Source: Candidatus Uhrbacteria bacterium RIFOXYB12_FULL_58_10 (lineage in GTDB: Bacteria > Patescibacteriota > Patescibacteriia > UBA9934 > GWF2-40-263). From it: a stretch of DNA of 15,080 nucleotides. This document shows positions 6,520-13,093 of this stretch, piece by piece. Position 1 is the first letter of the stretch. Every line of letters starts with the position of its first letter. Below the pieces are notes generated by a model. That model was not told the origin of the DNA. It saw only the letters and a program-made list of their open reading frames with translations, and ran no database searches. Location: NCBI GenBank assembly GCA_943348955.1, contig CALQZE010000001.1, positions 1 through 15,080 on the forward strand, read 5' to 3'. A program made the position numbers and the translations under genes.

Positions 6520-6957
6520 TTAGCCGACTTCTGCGAACGGTTGTCTGTCACGAACAGATTCAAGTGCAAGACGTACTTTTGGAATCACATTCTCAGGCAG
6601 TGTATCGAGCGAAGCCCAGAGCAGTTCATCGCATTTGTGCGGTTCCATGATGGCAGGTTCTCCCGTCCAGTTCTTCGTTTTAAAATAAAAGTCTACACGA
6701 TTCCCTGTTTCATCATGCGGTAACTCATACGTTACATGAACGAATTCAAGATCATCTTCATTCAAATCAATTCCAACTTCTTCCTTTGCTTCACGAATCA
6801 TCGTCTCGACAGGCAATTCGCCTTCATCAACATGACCAGACGGCAATCCATAATTTCCATCTTGAAAACCCGTTTGAAAACGACGAGCAAGTAAAATTTT
6901 TCCATCTCGTTCAAGAATCAAATAAGCGGCGGGAACAGCAATGTTTCGTTCAGACAT
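6520..6957 (-). CDS. Nudix hydrolase
   Basis: A 145-residue Nudix hydrolase. The signature GX5EX7REUXEEXGU is complete: it starts at Gly41 (GHVDEGE) and ends with REAKEEVGI at residues 55-63. Such enzymes split nucleoside diphosphates linked to another group (Nudix substrates such as oxidised NTPs or nucleotide sugars), using Mg2+ held by the REXXEE glutamates. The N-terminal AAYLILERDGKILLARR is the usual first beta hairpin. Size and plan are those of MutT-like proteins, but nothing visible fixes the substrate. The ATG at 6957 begins 5 bases after the stop of the AstE-like gene, so the two are co-transcribed and possibly translationally coupled. There is no Shine-Dalgarno. proS follows after 49 bases. 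Confidence 0.93.
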   Translation of the reverse strand: MSERNIAVPAAYLILERDGKILLARRFQTGFQDGNYGLPSGHVDEGELPVETMIREAKEEVGIDLNEDDLEFVHVTYELPHDETGNRVDFYFKTKNWTGEPAIMEPHKCDELLWASLDTLPENVIPKVRLALESVRDRQPFAEVG

Positions 6958-6962
6958 ATTTT

Positions 6963-7847
6963 TTATTTAATGCGTTTTGCTAAATAGACAAGCGGTTTAC
7001 CCAATTTCTGCAATTCAGGAATTTTTGGAAACACGATCACCCCGTCAAACTCTGCAATCAAAGGGTCTTCACCAACATAACCGATCACATCCCCCATTCT
7101 AAATTCTTCAAACGATCCCGCACCGCGTCCATCTGCATATTGAAATCCCGCTTCCGTAAGATTGATTGCATGAACAAGTTCGTAGATAGATCTCGCGTCT
7201 GTATTTTTTTTTGTCGGAAGAGCATCACTCAAAATCATTTGTTGATCTTTAAGGATATTCAATACATCCGTCATCACTTCATCAATCCGATTCAAATCTT
7301 TTGCCATTCCTGTTTCATAACAGATTCCAACTCCACCACACAAATCGATATATTCATCTGTTGTTACAGATTCACCGCCCAAAATATAATTCGGATCTGC
7401 GAGAACACGATCGCAGTCAAGCCACTGGTAAATTTTTTCATGTGCCTCAGTAACCGCACAGCACAAAAATGGAACGGATGGTTTATTCATCGCATGAAGA
7501 TCAATTGAAATATCCGCTGTGGCGAGAATCTGAGCAATCTCTTTTGCGCGTTGTCTTTCATACAATTCATCTTGCTGATCGAGAACATCTTTTTTAAAAC
7601 AGCGATTTAAATCCACATGATCCGCACTCCCGCGCGTATTGCGTTCAATGGCTCGTGGATTTCCTAAAATCAAATGCAACGTTCCGCGATCGATCACGAT
7701 ATCACCGGACACAATTGCTTCACGTATTTTTTTGACAACTTCAATCCCCGTCAGTTCGTTTCCATGAACACCACCAAAAATGACCATATGTGGGCCTTTG
7801 CTCATACCCGTGATTTTCCAAATGGCTTCTCCGGTGGTTTCAATCAT
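6963..7847 (-). CDS. Succinylglutamate desuccinylase / aspartoacylase (AstE/AspA) family protein
   Basis: A 294-residue zinc hydrolase of the AstE/AspA branch of the M14 metallopeptidase-like superfamily, which removes acyl groups from N-acyl amino acids or related amides. Zinc ligands are visible as GGVHGNE (His28, Glu31) and DLHA (His118). DLNRCF (79-84) is the conserved substrate-binding stretch, and CYETG holds the probable catalytic Glu178. The C-terminal part (about 220-294) resembles the beta-rich domain of the family. An arginine-succinyl pathway is not visible nearby, so the substrate is open. The reading frame continues upstream to 8333, antisense to the GNAT gene. I chose the ATG at 7847 because homology starts just after it and a promoter (TTGCAA-17-TATGAT) ends about 10 bases before it, making the message nearly leaderless. 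It heads an operon with the Nudix gene and proS. Confidence 0.85.
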   Translation of the reverse strand: MIETTGEAIWKITGMSKGPHMVIFGGVHGNELTGIEVVKKIREAIVSGDIVIDRGTLHLILGNPRAIERNTRGSADHVDLNRCFKKDVLDQQDELYERQRAKEIAQILATADISIDLHAMNKPSVPFLCCAVTEAHEKIYQWLDCDRVLADPNYILGGESVTTDEYIDLCGGVGICYETGMAKDLNRIDEVMTDVLNILKDQQMILSDALPTKKNTDARSIYELVHAINLTEAGFQYADGRGAGSFEEFRMGDVIGYVGEDPLIAEFDGVIVFPKIPELQKLGKPLVYLAKRIK

Positions 7848-7856
7848 ATGGTGGGT

Positions 7857-7908
7857 ATCATAAAGAAGCTGAGGCTGTCTTGCAACTTTCCCTCGATTCC
7901 GATATTCT
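7857..7908. promoter_or_regulatory. Divergent promoters sharing one palindromic -35 box
   Basis: TTGCAA at 7880-7885 is its own reverse complement. On the plus strand it is followed after 17 bases by TATTCT (7903-7908), which leads to the GNAT gene. On the minus strand it is followed after 17 bases by TATGAT (7857-7862), which leads to the AstE-like gene. The plus start would be near 7915 and the minus start near 7850. Confidence 0.5.
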
Positions 7909-7931
7909 CGAGACTCATCCACGGAGGAACC

Positions 7932-8660
7932 ATGTTCAAACAGCTCTCTCATCCCCAGTCTCGAAAAGACATGAAGACCGTCTTGTCGACCAGTTCGCTC
8001 GGCGCCATGATGGCAAACCTGCTCGACACTGTTCGGACACCGGGCATCGATTACGTGTCCGGATATGATCTCAAGCGCTTCGGCAGTTCCTGGATTCATC
8101 AGGTCGTCGTCGCAACACAAGAAGAACCGCATCTTCTCGCAAAGACATCTCTCGAACTGAGGGCTGCGGCGCAAGAACATCACCTCATCATTGCCGTCGA
8201 TACGCGACGCAATCACCGAGTCATTGGCTGTATCGCGCTCTGGCATCTTGGTCTTGATTCTTATGGACGCGACTGGTTTGAGCTCGGAACGCTCTGGGTC
8301 GACAAGGACTACCGCTTCCACGGAACTCGGCACATGCCGATTGCAGACGGGTTGTATCGTCGCATTCTCTCAGACAATCTAGGAATGAACATCCTCGCAA
8401 CCACGACCAATCCTGCAGCGATCGAGCTCGGGATGCGTCATGGTATGCAGATGATCTCCTACCAGTCACTTCCGGAAAGCATTCATCGCGCAACGTGCGT
8501 GTGTCCGATTGCAAAGACTGGCACGCTCGATAACATGCGATGTCGCGTCAAAGACAACACGTGTCGCGTCCGTATCCCCTTCGCAACCTGGTTGCGTCTC
8601 GAAAAACCTCATCGGACCAATTGGGTCCATCCCATCAAAGTACAAGCCTCTCGCTCCTGA
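7932..8660 (+). CDS. GNAT-like N-acetyltransferase domain protein
   Basis: A 242-residue cytoplasmic protein with a probable GNAT (acetyl-CoA-dependent acyltransferase) core at about residues 85-177. The core has two strands (HLIIAVD and HRVIGCIALW), the motif-A region FELGTLWVDKDYRFHGTRH with the following helix (117-147), and the motif-B-like ATTTNPAAIELGMRHGM (156-172). The acetyl-CoA loop lacks the usual clear R/QxxGxG/A and reads KDYRFHGTRH, so the assignment is moderate. A C-terminal tail of about 65 residues has Cys189, Cys191, Cys204 and Cys211. I chose the ATG at 7932 because GGAGG lies 4 bases upstream. An open stretch back to 7674 is antisense to the AstE-like gene. The gene is G+C-richer than both neighbours: 30 of 60 bases are G or C at 8221-8280. 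It is monocistronic, ending in a terminator. Confidence 0.72.
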   Translation: MFKQLSHPQSRKDMKTVLSTSSLGAMMANLLDTVRTPGIDYVSGYDLKRFGSSWIHQVVVATQEEPHLLAKTSLELRAAAQEHHLIIAVDTRRNHRVIGCIALWHLGLDSYGRDWFELGTLWVDKDYRFHGTRHMPIADGLYRRILSDNLGMNILATTTNPAAIELGMRHGMQMISYQSLPESIHRATCVCPIAKTGTLDNMRCRVKDNTCRVRIPFATWLRLEKPHRTNWVHPIKVQASRS

Positions 8661-8683
8661 ACGACTCACGTCGTTCTTTTTTT
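8659..8683 (+). terminator. Intrinsic terminator after the GNAT-like gene
   Basis: GAACGAC (8659-8665) pairs with GTCGTTC (8670-8676) around TCAC, followed by a run of T to 8683. The stem begins inside the TGA stop codon. Confidence 0.9.
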
Positions 8684-8716
8684 ATCCAATATGAAATGGG
8701 GAAAATCTCAATCTAT

Positions 8717-9511
8717 TTAGCTTCCAAACGTCATAAAGTTTGAGCTTTCATATTTTTTGATCGCGTGATGAAAAATGCCCAATGAAACAACAAACCAAAT
8801 CATGGCGAGAACACTCACAAATAAAAATTTTTGCCATGAAACATGACTCACAATTTCAACAGGCAGTGTTCCAATCAAAAGAGATGGGATGATAAACGTA
8901 AAAATAAACCGCATCGTTCCTTGAAACGCTCCCCCGTGAAAAAGTGCTGGAGTTAAAAATAATTCAAATAAACTTCTTGTCACCGAGTCTGCATCCGTAA
9001 AATAAAAACTCATGGAATAAACAGCGATGGTTGCGGACAAAAAAACAATCACAGTAATAAGAATGAGAAATGCTGTTAACATCAATTGGATGATCGATGC
9101 GTGAATCAAAACAAGATAAATTCCCAAACACACAATTCCAAATGCGACATCTCCAAGAGCGGAAACACTAAACGACGATGTTGCAACTCGCACAAGTAGA
9201 TTTTTCGGTGAAAGCATAAAGCGATCGAACGCACCCGATGCCGTATCATCCGCAAGTTTTCTGATTCCAGCGCCCGCAGAGAAAACAATTCCAAAACAAA
9301 GTGCAACAAATCCCTGCAGACCAATAATATCCGAAACGGTCCAACCACCAATGACTCCAACGGATTTTACAAAAAATCCCCACAAAATAATGAATGCCGT
9401 ATTATTAATACTCATTCCCAAAATGTTCAACAAAAAACTTGTGCGAAGTTCCGCACTGCTTTGAATATTTTTCTTAATCGCATACAAAGCGAATGAAAAT
9501 TCTTTCATCAT
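8717..9511 (-). CDS. ABC-2 type permease, DUF990-like family
   Basis: A 264-residue membrane protein with about six hydrophobic segments. It resembles the ABC-2 permeases of the PF06182/DUF990 type (COG3694 or COG4587), which occur as a pair with an ATPase of the COG4586 kind. The stretch DDTASGAFDRFMLSPKNLL (residues 88-106) is the cytoplasmic loop expected to couple to the ATPase. The ATG at 9511 has GGAGG 7 bases upstream, inside the end of the preceding permease gene, whose stop is only 3 bases away, so the two are translationally coupled. It is the last gene of the ATPase-permease-permease operon. No terminator is visible on the minus strand between 8660 and 8716. The exported substrate is unknown. 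Confidence 0.85.
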   Translation of the reverse strand: MMKEFSFALYAIKKNIQSSAELRTSFLLNILGMSINNTAFIILWGFFVKSVGVIGGWTVSDIIGLQGFVALCFGIVFSAGAGIRKLADDTASGAFDRFMLSPKNLLVRVATSSFSVSALGDVAFGIVCLGIYLVLIHASIIQLMLTAFLILITVIVFLSATIAVYSMSFYFTDADSVTRSLFELFLTPALFHGGAFQGTMRFIFTFIIPSLLIGTLPVEIVSHVSWQKFLFVSVLAMIWFVVSLGIFHHAIKKYESSNFMTFGS

Positions 9512-9514
9512 ATC

Positions 9515-10315
9515 CTAGCCTCCATTTACCGAAACATTTTGTTTCGCTTTTCCAAACATCACAAAAACAATCAAACCGAGTGCGAGAATCCAACCAAGTT
9601 GAATACCGACCAATTGATACCAATTTGATTGCCAGGATGTAAAAACGGTATGTGTCACAAACTGAGATGCGCCAAACGGACTATATAAAGCGATCTTGTA
9701 CATGAGCGGAGGAAACAAAGAAACAGAAAGATATGAACCGCCGAGAATCATCACTGCTTTATCGACCATCCAAAAAATGGGATTAATATCCTCGATCCAG
9801 AAAGACAGAAGACCAACGATGATATAGATCAATAGTGAAAGAATGGAACCCAAAAGAAACGTCAGCAAAAATGTTGGAAGAAAAAGACCAATCGTCATCG
9901 TCGGAGGAAGACCGATCAATAACATTAATCCAACGGTAGATACGATGGTGATCACAAAAAAAGAATAGATTCCAGACCCAATCTGCCACCACATCCGATA
10001 GGAAAGATACGAAATTGGTTTACTGAACAGCACTTCGACATTTCCTGTTTGGACGTCCTGCATGATTACTCTTGAAATTTCTCTGTATCGCATTATGGAA
10101 AAAGAGAAATAGAAAAAAATACTCCATGCAGAAAAAAGAAATGTCGACCCATTAATCATTCCATCATTCAACTTAAAAACCGTCCAATATAAAATCAGAA
10201 GAATTCCACATCGCATTAATATCGCAACCAAATCCATGATAAGTCTACCTGGATATTGAATACGATCCTTCACGAGTGTTTTTACGATTTTAATTGCCAA
10301 TCGAATCTGTTTCAT
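9515..10315 (-). CDS. ABC-2 type permease, DUF990-like family
   Basis: A 266-residue membrane protein with about six hydrophobic segments, the second permease of the system. TGNVEVLFSKPISYLSYRMW (about residues 90-109) occupies the same loop position as in the partner permease, which supports the two forming a heterodimeric channel. I chose the ATG at 10315, which overlaps the ATPase gene by 26 bases. An ATG at 10357 would add 14 residues and has a strong GGAGG 6 bases upstream, but it needs a 68-base overlap and the bases also code for the conserved ATPase tail. The start is therefore uncertain. The gene is A+T-rich like its operon partners. Confidence 0.85.
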   Translation of the reverse strand: MKQIRLAIKIVKTLVKDRIQYPGRLIMDLVAILMRCGILLILYWTVFKLNDGMINGSTFLFSAWSIFFYFSFSIMRYREISRVIMQDVQTGNVEVLFSKPISYLSYRMWWQIGSGIYSFFVITIVSTVGLMLLIGLPPTMTIGLFLPTFLLTFLLGSILSLLIYIIVGLLSFWIEDINPIFWMVDKAVMILGGSYLSVSLFPPLMYKIALYSPFGASQFVTHTVFTSWQSNWYQLVGIQLGWILALGLIVFVMFGKAKQNVSVNGG

Positions 10316-11288
10316 AAATATGTCGGATGACGGTTTCAAGATCTGCACTGTAGACATTCACATCCTCCACCTCAAACAGACTCAATAATATTTTTAATGA
10401 ATCTTGAACAGAGATTTGATTGACATCAACGACAACGGTCACTTTATTTTTTTCTTGTAACGAATAACGGATCCCGTTCGGCAATTTTGGAAACACCTCG
10501 AAATTATTTTGTGCGACGAGATCAATATATTTTTCATAGACAAACGTCTTTGCCAAATCTTGTGTCGGCAAATCTTTTATAACAATCCCATGATTAATGA
10601 TGATCGTTCTATCACAAAGAGATTCAATATCACCAACATCGTGTGATGTCAGAAAAATAGTGGTCTGTTCTTCTCTGTTTATTTTGAGCAATAAATCACG
10701 AAGGGATTTTTTTGCAACAACATCAAGCCCAATTGTCGGTTCATCAAGAAGGATGATTTTAGGTTTGTGCATTAAAGACGCAGCAACTTCTGCCCGCATC
10801 CGCTGACCAAGCGAAAGTTTTCGAACAGGTTGTGAAATATAAGATCCGAGATCAAAAAGTTCTGTGAGTTCACGAATTCTTTTTTGAATTTCCTCATCTG
10901 ACATATCGTACATGACTCCAAAAAATTCAAGAGAGTCCGTAAGTGGAAGATTGGGAAGTAATTGCGATCGTTGACCGAACACTGTTCCGATTTGATACGC
11001 AAGTTTTTTTCTGTCTTTGGTCGGATCAAGACCAAGAATGGTTACCATCCCAGAAGTCGGAAAAAGAATCCCCGTTAACATTTTTATCGTTGTTGATTTA
11101 CCGGCTCCGTTTGGACCAATAAATGCAATGCGTTCGCCGTGTTTAACGGAAAAAGAAATATCATTCACCGCAACAATCTCTTTCTTTTCTGGAAAAAATA
11201 AATTTTTTATCCAACCAGAAGACGCGTTCTTTGCGGAAAAAGAAAACTTTTTTGTGAGACGAGATACAATAATTGAATTTGATTCCAT
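10290..11288 (-). CDS. ABC transporter ATPase for ABC-2 export system (COG4586-like)
   Basis: A 332-residue ATP-binding subunit. Walker A is GPNGAGKST (58-66), the Q-loop Gln is at 106, the signature is LSLGQR (158-163), Walker B is IILLDEP with catalytic Glu183 (178-184), and the switch His216 is in TSHD. The insertion GWIKNLFFPEKKEIVAVNDI (25-44), between the first strand and the Walker region, is typical of the COG4586 group that works with paired DUF990-like permeases. The C-terminal 100 residues form the regulatory tail ending in DLETVIRHIYETDS. It powers export through the two downstream permeases, whose genes overlap or follow by 3 bases. The message has no obvious Shine-Dalgarno at 11288 and I see no convincing promoter, but the tRNA-Lys terminator separates it from upstream transcription. 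Confidence 0.93.
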   Translation of the reverse strand: MESNSIIVSRLTKKFSFSAKNASSGWIKNLFFPEKKEIVAVNDISFSVKHGERIAFIGPNGAGKSTTIKMLTGILFPTSGMVTILGLDPTKDRKKLAYQIGTVFGQRSQLLPNLPLTDSLEFFGVMYDMSDEEIQKRIRELTELFDLGSYISQPVRKLSLGQRMRAEVAASLMHKPKIILLDEPTIGLDVVAKKSLRDLLLKINREEQTTIFLTSHDVGDIESLCDRTIIINHGIVIKDLPTQDLAKTFVYEKYIDLVAQNNFEVFPKLPNGIRYSLQEKNKVTVVVDVNQISVQDSLKILLSLFEVEDVNVYSADLETVIRHIYETDSIGN

Positions 11289-11344
11289 AATGTATTCATT
11301 TCATCACACAATCTAGATTTGCAGAAGCTTTTCGGTTTGTGAAC

Positions 11345-11376
11345 AAAAAACCACCTCAATTAAATGAGATGGTTTT
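11345..11376 (-). terminator. Intrinsic terminator after tRNA-Lys
   Basis: A 12-bp stem (11347-11358 with 11365-11376) has one G-U pair and a 6-base loop, followed by T on the minus strand. It starts 2 bases after the CCA end of the tRNA gene. Confidence 0.85.
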
Positions 11377-11377
11377 G

Positions 11378-11453
11378 TGGTGCACCGGGCGGGATTCGGA
11401 CCCGCGACCAAGAGATTAAGAGTCTCCTGCTCTACCGCTGAGCTACCGATGCA
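11378..11453 (-). tRNA. tRNA-Lys (anticodon CTT)
   Basis: 76 bases on the minus strand fold as a complete cloverleaf. The acceptor stem is TGCATCG with CGGTGCA (one G-U pair). The D arm contains GTAGCTCAGCGGTAGAGC. The anticodon stem GGAGA/TCTCT holds the loop CTCTTAA, so the anticodon is CTT and reads AAG. The T loop is GGTCCGAATCC, and the CCA end is encoded. A divergent promoter lies upstream and a terminator follows at once. Confidence 0.96.
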
Positions 11454-11498
11454 AGGAAAAGGCTGATTTACCGAAATTTCTCGATTGTGCGTGCCAGA

Positions 11499-11527
11499 AT
11501 AATACTGAATTGATTGACAATCGTCAA
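11499..11527 (-). promoter_or_regulatory. Putative promoter of tRNA-Lys
   Basis: On the minus strand TTGACG (11522-11527) is followed after 17 bases by TATTAT (11499-11504). Transcription would start near 11492, about 39 bases ahead of the tRNA. Its -35 lies head-to-head with that of the tRNA-Arg promoter. Confidence 0.6.
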
Positions 11528-11542
11528 GAATTATCATAGTAT
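11514..11542 (+). promoter_or_regulatory. Putative promoter of tRNA-Arg
   Basis: A perfect TTGACA (11514-11519) is followed after exactly 17 bases by TAGTAT (11537-11542). Transcription would start near 11549, about 18 bases ahead of the tRNA. Confidence 0.65.
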
Positions 11543-11566
11543 TCGGGCACGAAGACATTAAAACAT

Positions 11567-11643
11567 GCGGGCATAGCTCAGCTGGATAGAGCACCAGTCT
11601 TCGGAACTGGGTGTCGGGGGTTCAAATCCCTCTGCCCGCACCA
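11567..11643 (+). tRNA. tRNA-Arg (anticodon TCG)
   Basis: 77 bases fold as a cloverleaf. The acceptor stem is GCGGGCA with TGCCCGC, and the D arm contains TAGCTCAGCTGGATAGAGC. The anticodon stem CCAGT/ACTGG holds the loop CTTCGGA, so the anticodon is TCG and reads CGA. The T arm is GGGGGTTCAAATCCCTC, and the CCA end is encoded. It is followed by a terminator and transcribed away from tRNA-Lys. Confidence 0.96.
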
Positions 11644-11644
11644 G

Positions 11645-11673
11645 AAAAATCATCACATGCGTGGTGATTTTTT
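11645..11673 (+). terminator. Intrinsic terminator after tRNA-Arg
   Basis: AAAAATCATCAC (11645-11656) pairs with GTGGTGATTTTT (11661-11672), with one G-U pair and an ATGC loop. The 3' side is itself T-rich. It starts one base after the CCA end. Confidence 0.88.
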
Positions 11674-11680
11674 ATTCTCA

Positions 11681-11714
11681 ACTTCTTGACTTCTCGACTT
11701 CTCACTTCTATCCT
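11681..11714 (+). promoter_or_regulatory. ACTTCT repeats with an embedded promoter-like sequence
   Basis: Four ACTTCT units occur at 7-8-base steps (11681, 11689, 11697, 11704). The part at 11690-11709 matches 6490-6509 (minus) at 19 of 20 bases. TTGACT (11686-11691) and TATCCT (11709-11714), 17 bases apart, could be a promoter whose transcript begins at or just before the ATG at 11723. Confidence 0.45.
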
Positions 11715-11722
11715 GCACACAT

Positions 11723-12304
11723 ATGCAAAAACGTGTTTTCATTGTTCATGGTTGGGGTGGAACTCCTGGAGAAGGTTGGTTTCCGTGGCTCCGATATGAA
11801 CTTCAACAAAGAGGATTCGAGGTGATCGTTCCGCAAATGCCAGATACGGAAAATCCTCGCATCGAGAAATGGATTCCTGCACTTGCAAAAGTTGTTCGCA
11901 AAGCAGATGAAGACACATACTTTGTCGGACACTCGATGGGCTGCCAAGCGATCGCTCGATATCTCGAAACATTGCCAGAAGAGACACAGGTTGGCGGAGC
12001 TGTGTTCGTTGCAGGATTTTTTAAACGATTAACCGGACTTGAATCAGAAGAAGGTGCACAAGAAATAGCAGATTCATGGCTCAATACACCGATCGATCTT
12101 GCACTGGTAAAATCTCATCTTAAAAAGAGCGTCGCTATTTTTTCTGATAATGATCCAGATGTTCCGCCTGAAAATAAAAATGCGTTTCGTGACGAACTGG
12201 AATCAACAATTCTGGTTGAGCATGGAAAAGGACATTTTTGTGAAGATGATAAAATAAAAGAACTTCCAATTGTTCTTGAAACACTCCTTGAACTCGCAAA
12301 ATAA
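11723..12304 (+). CDS. RBBP9/YdeN-like alpha/beta serine hydrolase
   Basis: A 193-residue alpha/beta hydrolase of the small RBBP9/YdeN (Ser_hydrolase, PF06821-like) family. The N-terminal strand and oxyanion region is FIVHGWGGTPGEGW (residues 6-19). The nucleophile Ser71 sits in GHSMGC. The acid is probably Asp144 in SDNDPDVP, as in family members that have D-P-x-V-P, and His171 is in GKGHF. The family lacks the lid domain of larger esterases and the natural substrates of most members are not known. It is cytoplasmic, with no signal peptide. There is no Shine-Dalgarno before the ATG, and the upstream promoter-like sequence implies a leaderless or nearly leaderless message. A perfect 50-bp palindrome begins at the base after its stop codon, followed by a bidirectional terminator. 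It converges on rnc. Confidence 0.9.
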   Translation: MQKRVFIVHGWGGTPGEGWFPWLRYELQQRGFEVIVPQMPDTENPRIEKWIPALAKVVRKADEDTYFVGHSMGCQAIARYLETLPEETQVGGAVFVAGFFKRLTGLESEEGAQEIADSWLNTPIDLALVKSHLKKSVAIFSDNDPDVPPENKNAFRDELESTILVEHGKGHFCEDDKIKELPIVLETLLELAK

Positions 12305-12354
12305 AAACGTACTAACGTACTAGTACAGATCTGTACTAGTACGTTAGTACGTTT
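12305..12354. repeat. Perfect 50-bp palindrome, GTACTAGTAC family, copy 3
   Basis: All 25 base pairs across the axis between 12329 and 12330 are complementary, with no loop (centre AGATCT). Each half contains GTACT, a triplet (AAC or GTT), then GTACTAGTAC. It starts directly after the TAA of the hydrolase gene and ends 11 bases before the terminator at 12366. As RNA it would form a 20-plus-bp hairpin in the 3' untranslated region. Confidence 0.95.
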
Positions 12355-12365
12355 AAGACAAATTA

Positions 12366-12391
12366 AAAATCGACTCACGTGAGTCGATTTT
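12366..12391. terminator. Bidirectional terminator between the hydrolase gene and rnc
   Basis: A perfect 26-bp palindrome has the arm AAAATCGACTCAC and an effective ACGT loop. The T-rich side continues as TTTTATTTTT on the plus strand, and the A-rich side does the same job for rnc on the minus strand. Confidence 0.9.
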
Positions 12392-12395
12392 ATTT

Positions 12396-13091
12396 TTACC
12401 ATCCTTTCGCTTCAATCCCCGCTTGTGCCGCGGCAACCTGAGCTTCTTGTTTGGACATTCCTGTTCCTGTTGCAACTTGTTCCTTTCCAAGAAACACGCC
12501 AACCACAAATTCTTTTGCATGATCCGGACCGGTTTCTGAAATAACTTTATATGACGGTGTTACATTTGCATGTTCCTGCGCGGCTTCTTGGAAGCGACTC
12601 TTTGGATCCACGAACAAACGATCTTTCAATACACGATCGAGTTCCGAAAGAACACGTGCGTGAATAAATTTCTTTGCTCCGTCCCAAGCTTGATCAATAT
12701 AAATTGCTCCGATAATGGCCTCGAACGCATTCGCAAGAATATATTTACGAGCTTTTGATCCCGCATCTTTGGATTCTCCGCGAGACAAATGCAGGTAAGG
12801 TTCGATTTCAAGCTTTGCGCACAACTCTGCGAGCATCTCTGCATTCACGAGAGCAGCACGCCAGTTTGTAAGTTCCCCTTCTGGATTCTCATAATTCAGA
12901 TACAAATGTTCTGTCACGACGAGTTCGAGAACAGCATCCCCGAGAAACTCAAGGCGTTCATTGTGTCCGAGACGAAAATCCGGATGTTCGTTTAAATACG
13001 ATCGATGAACAAGCGCTTGTTGTAACGTATCTTTGTTTTGAAACGTAACACCGAGAGTTTGTTCAAGATCGGTAAGGTCTGTCTTTGGCAT
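12396..13091 (-). CDS. rnc: Ribonuclease III
   Basis: A 231-residue RNase III, which cuts double-stranded RNA and matures rRNA and some mRNAs as a homodimer. The signature NERLEFLGD (residues 44-52) provides Glu48 and Asp52, and NAFEAIIGAIY (121-131) provides the catalytic Glu124. A double-stranded-RNA-binding domain runs from about 163 to the end, with the final helix SKQEAQVAAAQAG. The ATG at 13091 lies 2 bases after the nusB stop, so the two are one transcript. No Shine-Dalgarno is seen. The gene ends 5 bases from the bidirectional hairpin at 12366-12391. Length is normal for the family. Confidence 0.97.
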   Translation of the reverse strand: MPKTDLTDLEQTLGVTFQNKDTLQQALVHRSYLNEHPDFRLGHNERLEFLGDAVLELVVTEHLYLNYENPEGELTNWRAALVNAEMLAELCAKLEIEPYLHLSRGESKDAGSKARKYILANAFEAIIGAIYIDQAWDGAKKFIHARVLSELDRVLKDRLFVDPKSRFQEAAQEHANVTPSYKVISETGPDHAKEFVVGVFLGKEQVATGTGMSKQEAQVAAAQAGIEAKGW

Positions 13092-13093
13092 AT

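Noticed and set aside
6471..6569. Upstream extension of the proS frame
   Set aside because: The extra 33 codons cover the pyrimidine-rich block and have no similarity to ProRS. The conserved N-terminus starts at the ATG at 6470.
7674..7931. N-terminal extension of the GNAT frame
   Set aside because: It is antisense to the AstE-like gene. GGAGG ahead of the ATG at 7932 and the promoter at 7880-7908 place the start there.
7848..8333. N-terminal extension of the AstE-like frame
   Set aside because: This 162-codon extension is antisense to the GNAT gene, has no family similarity, and the promoter and homology both place the start at 7847.
11378..11643. tRNA genes as phage or island attachment sites
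   Set aside because: No integrase and no duplicated tRNA 3' fragment is found in the window. The flanking genes are normal chromosomal genes with their own terminators.
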